From: Heliocybe sulcata | Lineage: Eukaryota; Basidiomycota; Agaricomycetes; Gloeophyllales; Gloeophyllaceae | Reading direction: 5' to 3' | DNA: 64,000 bases | NCBI GenBank assembly: GCA_004369045.1 | Contig: ML213507.1 | Location: forward strand, 1,111,078 to 1,175,077 | Part shown: one piece after another, positions 59,607 through 64,000 of the stretch | How positions within the stretch are numbered: position 1 is the stretch's first letter | Layout: each line of letters opens with the position of its first letter | Position numbers and translations under genes: made by a program | Notes under the pieces: model-generated | Database searches by the model: none | Told to the model about the DNA's origin: nothing | The model's input: only the letters and a program-made list of their open reading frames with translations

Positions 59607-62600
59607 ATGGCAAATGAACTTCGTGCTGCATGGATCAGCAAGTACCTGATTGAAGTAGGAGAAACTTATGGCGCGTTTCTGTCTGGTGTACCAAAACATA
59701 CGAGGGGCAAACGAGCGCAGCTTGTCGAGGTAAGTGACCGTCTGGACCTCCTCCAATATGGAACTAAATGTATCTCCCTAGTTCCTTACGTACGAGCAAG
59801 ATACTGAAGATTCCTGTATTTGGGTCCGTCTATCCGATAAATGGAACACCATTCCTGCCCGCATCACCAGCCAAGCCTTGGATGTCTACAGAAACAGTCT
59901 AACGTCGTACGGAAAGAGGCTTACTGAACAACGCAATGCTATTGTGACCATCAAAGGATTCCGTCCTCTCTTCAGTCGCGTGCCTCTAGGTGCTGGCAAA
60001 GGGCTGACTAAAGAAGGACGACTGGCACTTGACGTTGACTCAATTGAAGTCGTCGGAGGTGCTGGGGAGCCGGCCTACGGAGACCCGAAGGATGTAGTCT
60101 ATGACGAGAAGGTAAGAAGGTGGACAGAAGGCTTGCTTCAGGACGGAGGTGGTGGGTGAGTCCGGGTTACCATTTCCTTACATTCTACGCGCGCACGGGT
60201 TCTAGACAACAACGATTAGGAATGTCTTGAAGATAGAGAAGGAGCAATCGAAGACTGTGGATCGTGACCCAGCTCTGGAGAAGGGAAAGCGAGCGAAGAT
60301 GCCGCTGGAAACTTTGCTCAAGCCGAAACAAGCCTCGCTAAATAGGAACGATACTCCGAAAACTCTGTCGAATGACCATCGCTCAAGCCCTTATCATCAA
60401 TACAAGCGTAGCTGGAAAGTATGTGTTCATTCCCAATCGCATATATGCGTCGAACTCATATATTTGGAAGTCTCTGACTAAGATGTTCCACAGTGAGGAA
60501 GAAGTCCAGCAGCTCCTCGTACCAGATGAAGTCAAGTGCGCGTTGAAGACGCCTCCCAGCACGGCCAAGCAGGCGGCACGCACAAGCCGCACGTCACTAG
60601 AACGACAAGAGAATAATGAGGCTTCTGAGTCTCAGCTGAATCTACCCCAACGCATGCGTACGCCTCCCCCAAGTAGGAGTCTGTCTCTTTACTTACGGCT
60701 TACGCTGATGTTTACTCTGAAGAATTTAGTCATCCACTTGACCTCGGCTCCAGTCCAACGCCGAGCAAGTCTCAAGGTAATGATAATGAACGCGAGGCCG
60801 AGCCAGGTCCTTTGCAACCTCGACAAACCACTCCCTCACGATCCGAGTGGTCTCCATCGGTGCACGGGACTCCTGAGTCTAAAAAGACGCAGGAGGAGCC
60901 ATCCGCGGTGGATAATGATGCAGTCAACGCCAACGAGAGCGATGATGCCGACTCCAACGGTCCCGACCGAGATGAAGGTGAACTCGACTTCGGTCCGTCA
61001 AGCAGCCCCGTAATGCCGAAGCAAGAGCAACACGACGCCCGTCTTTCCCAGACACTAGCAACGCATCAGCAAGTTGCAGGCAGCCAACCCAACTCTCAGC
61101 TACGCCGCACCTCGCCGTCGAGTGCCATTCGCAAACACGTGACAAGGAAGGTCCCTTATCCCGTCCCACCCAAGCCACGCGACCCAGATGCATCAGACCC
61201 GGAGCGCGTTCTAGTGCCAAACTCCGACCCATCGGGTTCCGGAAGTGGCTCGCTCGTGTATAGCCAGTCGCAGAGCCAGTCGCAGAGCGCTCAGGTATTG
61301 CAGACAGATGTCCCTGCAGGGCTGGATAGGTCTCAGCCGCCGTGCTCCGAGATCCCTTGTAATCCTCCCCCTCAGGATGAAGTCGAAACGCTGCAAGATG
61401 CGGATCGCAGCTATGAAGGTGATCGGTCATCACCTGATATTGAGATCGAGGGAGATGAAGGGCGGCTCGCTCAGGAGAACAGACCAGAGCGGAGACCTAC
61501 AAATGCAGCGCAAGGTCTGAGAAGATCTGCGGATGTCCCTGACGAAGTCGTTACGTTCGAAAGCGCCGAATTCGAAAGACGTTCCGTCGCCCGACTACCT
61601 GCGAGTCAGAAGAGCCGTCAGCGGACAGGGCTACTACTGTTCCCTCGCGAGGACGATGATCTGTCTTCAGATGATCAGCAGACACTGGCTATATTAGCCA
61701 AATCCATGCAACCGCGTCTGTCCCAGAAGTCGACCACTCACTCGCTTTTTGGCTCGCATCCGATTTCACCTCCTACCAGCGGCTCGACAGTCGTGAGGAA
61801 GCGCAGGAAGCTTGGATCCCTGGTGGCTTCCAGCTCCACATCTGATGTTCTGCCTATTCTACCATCCAGTCCGGACGTCTTCATTGACGAGCAGAATCCG
61901 CCGGCCAAACCGACTGAACGGCCACCTCAAGGACGAAGGAGTTCGCAAGGCGGCAAAAACGTTCAGGACCACATTACTACCACCATGCCACCTTTTCAGA
62001 AGGGATCTAGCACCAAGTCGCGGGACGGGAAGAATGACACAGCGCAGGACAAACCCCTCTTTCATGACCGGTACGCATGGGCGCTACCCAGTTTCATGCG
62101 CAAAGGCAAAGACCCAGTACCCGCAGCGGGCAACCGGTCTACTCCAGCTGGTAATAAGAGAAAGAGGGACAGCATCGAGTCAACTGCGGAGACGGCTCAA
62201 CCCGCAAGCAAACTGCAGAAAGTCACCACTGAGCGAAAGCTGTCCGTGATCCCCAAGGAGCGCTCTCGATCAGCACAAACCGAAGTGCTCAGGATTCAAC
62301 CCGTGAGCGCCTCTTCTACATCAGGGGCACGGACACATGCAAAACTCGATGAGCGGCAGGCGCGGTACAAAGTCCCTGCATCTGACCAGAAGTCCGTTGC
62401 ATCTATATCAAGTGCTCGTATTCCAGCAGGTTACGATGACCTCCAGGAGCACAAGGCAACAAGTCTTCCTGAGCATAGCGCAACTGATCGCAAGATCAAG
62501 ACAGAGTCCCCCGCCCGGCGGTCTGACAACCTTGCTAGCGATGTGCAACCGAAGAAGCTGGCCGGTTTCCTCCCCGAACTTGGGTTGCGACAAGAAGAGG

Positions 62601-62689
62601 GAGGGCCTCCGCTGATAACATGGCAAAGACTCACCGATATCCTACTGCAAACCGGCAGAATCAGAAATGCAGCGTTGCGAAGAAAGTGA
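59607..62689 (+). CDS. TPP1/Est3-like telomere OB-fold protein (putative shelterin subunit)
   Basis: Exons 59607-59729, 59782-60155, 60220-60418, 60483-60672 and 60723-62689 give 950 residues. The first 170 residues form a compact domain whose pattern fits the TPP1/Tpz1/Est3 OB fold: AAWISKYL, RAQLVEFLTY, WVRLSDKWNTIPARITSQAL, AIVTIKGFRPL, LALDVDSIEVVG, and VVYDEKVRRWTEGLL. In such proteins this domain stimulates telomerase. The remaining 780 residues are long, low-complexity, Ser/Gln/charged (SQSQSQSQS near residue 430) with a conserved-looking end (LAGFLPELGLRQEEGG, ITWQRLTDILLQTGR) that could be a partner-binding motif. The intron at 60419-60482 is chosen because the more canonical-looking CACAG acceptor downstream would create a stop. 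Confidence 0.6.
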
Positions 62690-62841
62690 TCCTCATCCTA
62701 TCTCGTTCACGCAGTAAAGGCCCGCTAGTTATAGGCCTTGCTTGGCCGTCTGTACCATGCATTTTTATCATATATTTATGCCTCGGTTGCTTGATCGAAC
62801 CGTTCTAATGCCCGACTGTGGTACTAACCCGGTCGGAGACC

Positions 62842-64000
62842 TCAGGCAAAATCTAGAATTTGAACCTTTCCTTCCCGCCGCGCAATCGCTATTCTGCCCA
62901 CAGTGTCGTCGAATGCCATGCCAGGCAGGGCGTTCATATTCCCAGGAGTCCAGGGCGCCATTGATCCAATCCTCTGGACGTAGACTTCTTTCTGGCATAG
63001 TTCCAAGACGTTTCCAGGCAGTTGGTGGTGGACAGAAAGCGGATTAGACGGCGTCGAGGGAGCCTCTTGTTGAGTCTGTTCTCGGAGGTTAAAGCCGACG
63101 ATACAACGCGCGGGGTAGGTCGAGTGATTCTGCGTTACGTTGCGCGTCTCCAGCCAGATACCTTTACCACTAGGCCCGATGCGGATGTCCCCTTGGGAGG
63201 GCGTAACGGGAATAGAGCTGATTTGGGTAAGCAAGAGCCCAGCCGAGTCTGGCTCGTCCCTGCTCGAAGAACCTGCGGGTGCAGATCCACTCTGTGATGC
63301 AGCAACTAGATCACTAGGGGCGAAATCAGCTTTTCTCAGGTCTCGGACACCACGTAGCAAGACAGATATCGGGGCTGACGGCCATCCGGTCTGTCGATTG
63401 TGATAGGCGGAGTCTTGCAAGAATATTGCTGCCTCTTGCACCGGATGGTCCCACGTAGTGAGCACGTACAATGGAGACCGTGTGTTGACAAAGGAGCCAG
63501 AATCGTCGACGTCCGGCGCCTTTATGAGTATAATCGAGAATTGCCTGACAATGAAGAAATAGCCGTTAATGTATTTCGCGCACAGAGCTTCGTTTTCGAG
63601 CTATCAATTATATTAGATCAACAATTCATGTGCTAGAAGAGGATGACTTACCAGTCCGTCAGCCGAAGCAATCAGCCGCAATGCCTCGTTCTTCCGCCAG
63701 TGATGCAGGCATAGATCTTCTGTAAGAATCCAGTCGCCGTGCATGACCAGCACATTTACCTCGAGATGCATTGGTACAGCACGAGACAGCGGGGTGAAGC
63801 TCCCACGGAATCTATCCAGCGAGTAGACTCTCAGTTTTGCGCTGCAAGGAGCATTAAACCCGTATGCAAGTCGGAATGAGTAGTGCCTTACGTCTCTCGC
63901 CCACCGTATATCATGCAGAATATGCCCTCGCTGTCTGGGTCATCGTTGCACGCGACGCCACATAGCGTACGGTTCATCGACCTCAGAGTGGCCAACCGGA
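62842..64000 (-). CDS. C-terminal part of a large protein, probably F-box/propeller type
   Basis: Three exons: 63892-64000 (open at the window edge), 63652-63841 and 62842-63600. The N-terminal part lies beyond the window. The visible 350 residues show beta-rich repeats (AKLRVYSLDRFRGSF, VLVMHGDWILTEDLCLHHW, YFFIVRQFSIILIKAP, YVLTTWDHPVQEAAIFLQDS) and end GRIAIARREGKVQILDFA, an ending common in basidiomycete F-box proteins with a propeller-like domain. The assignment rests on that resemblance only. Confidence 0.55.

Overview
The window is nuclear DNA from a filamentous basidiomycete, most probably an agaricomycete of the wood-decay type. Evidence: almost every gene is broken by short introns (about 48-72 bases, GT...AG with TTAG/TGCAG/CTAG acceptors); TATAAATA boxes lie 55-65 bases before some starts; and the gene families are typical of such fungi (DUF4246, DUF6534 membrane proteins, GH16 glucanase, phospholipase B, UNC93-like MFS). 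The order Polyporales is a guess. Nearly all gene models below were assembled by joining exons in frame by hand.

Layout. 1-8.7 kb: an intron-containing tRNA-Gln, then three DUF4246 paralogues (one minus, two plus) with an AIM9/APH-type kinase-like gene, broken by an in-frame TAG, between the second and third. 9-17.2 kb: conserved housekeeping genes: a bZIP factor, the fatty-acid elongation dehydratase PHS1, cohesin kleisin RAD21 (first coding exon is only ATG) and a mitochondrial PPR protein. 17.7-19.5 kb: a DUF6534 membrane protein split into 18 tiny exons, invisible to ORF calling. 20.7-26.3 kb: three tandem, same-strand medium-chain reductase paralogues with identical intron positions and conserved TATA boxes. 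27-28.7 kb: an UNC93-like transporter. 28.7-32.7 kb: a gene-poor 4 kb stretch with a perfect 15-bp inverted repeat.

32.7-43.1 kb: a secreted GH16 glucanase, an HMMR-like coiled-coil spindle protein, RAD23, a membrane-anchored phospholipase B and an arylamine N-acetyltransferase. 43.7-46.5 kb: two small unknown genes around a gene-free stretch with three separate 16-19 bp tandem duplications. 46.8-51.6 kb: two tandem flavin monooxygenases, each fused to a C-terminal DUF6314-like domain. 52-54.2 kb: an LRR protein. 55.2-57.9 kb: ARF1 and a PLP-dependent cysteine synthase with one GC-AG intron. 58.2-58.6 kb: a weak membrane-protein model. 59.6-62.7 kb: a protein whose N-terminal domain looks like the TPP1/Est3 telomere OB fold. 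62.8-64 kb: the C-terminal part of a large, probably F-box-type protein running off the window.

There is no single pathway here. Locally, the clusters of recently duplicated accessory genes (DUF4246, reductases, FMOs) alternate with single-copy core genes for cohesion, DNA repair, telomere, spindle, lipid and sulfur metabolism. The candidates for undescribed biology are the DUF4246 proteins (HxE...H...R residues spaced like an Fe(II)/2-oxoglutarate oxygenase), the FMO-DUF6314 fusions, and the TPP1/Est3-like protein.
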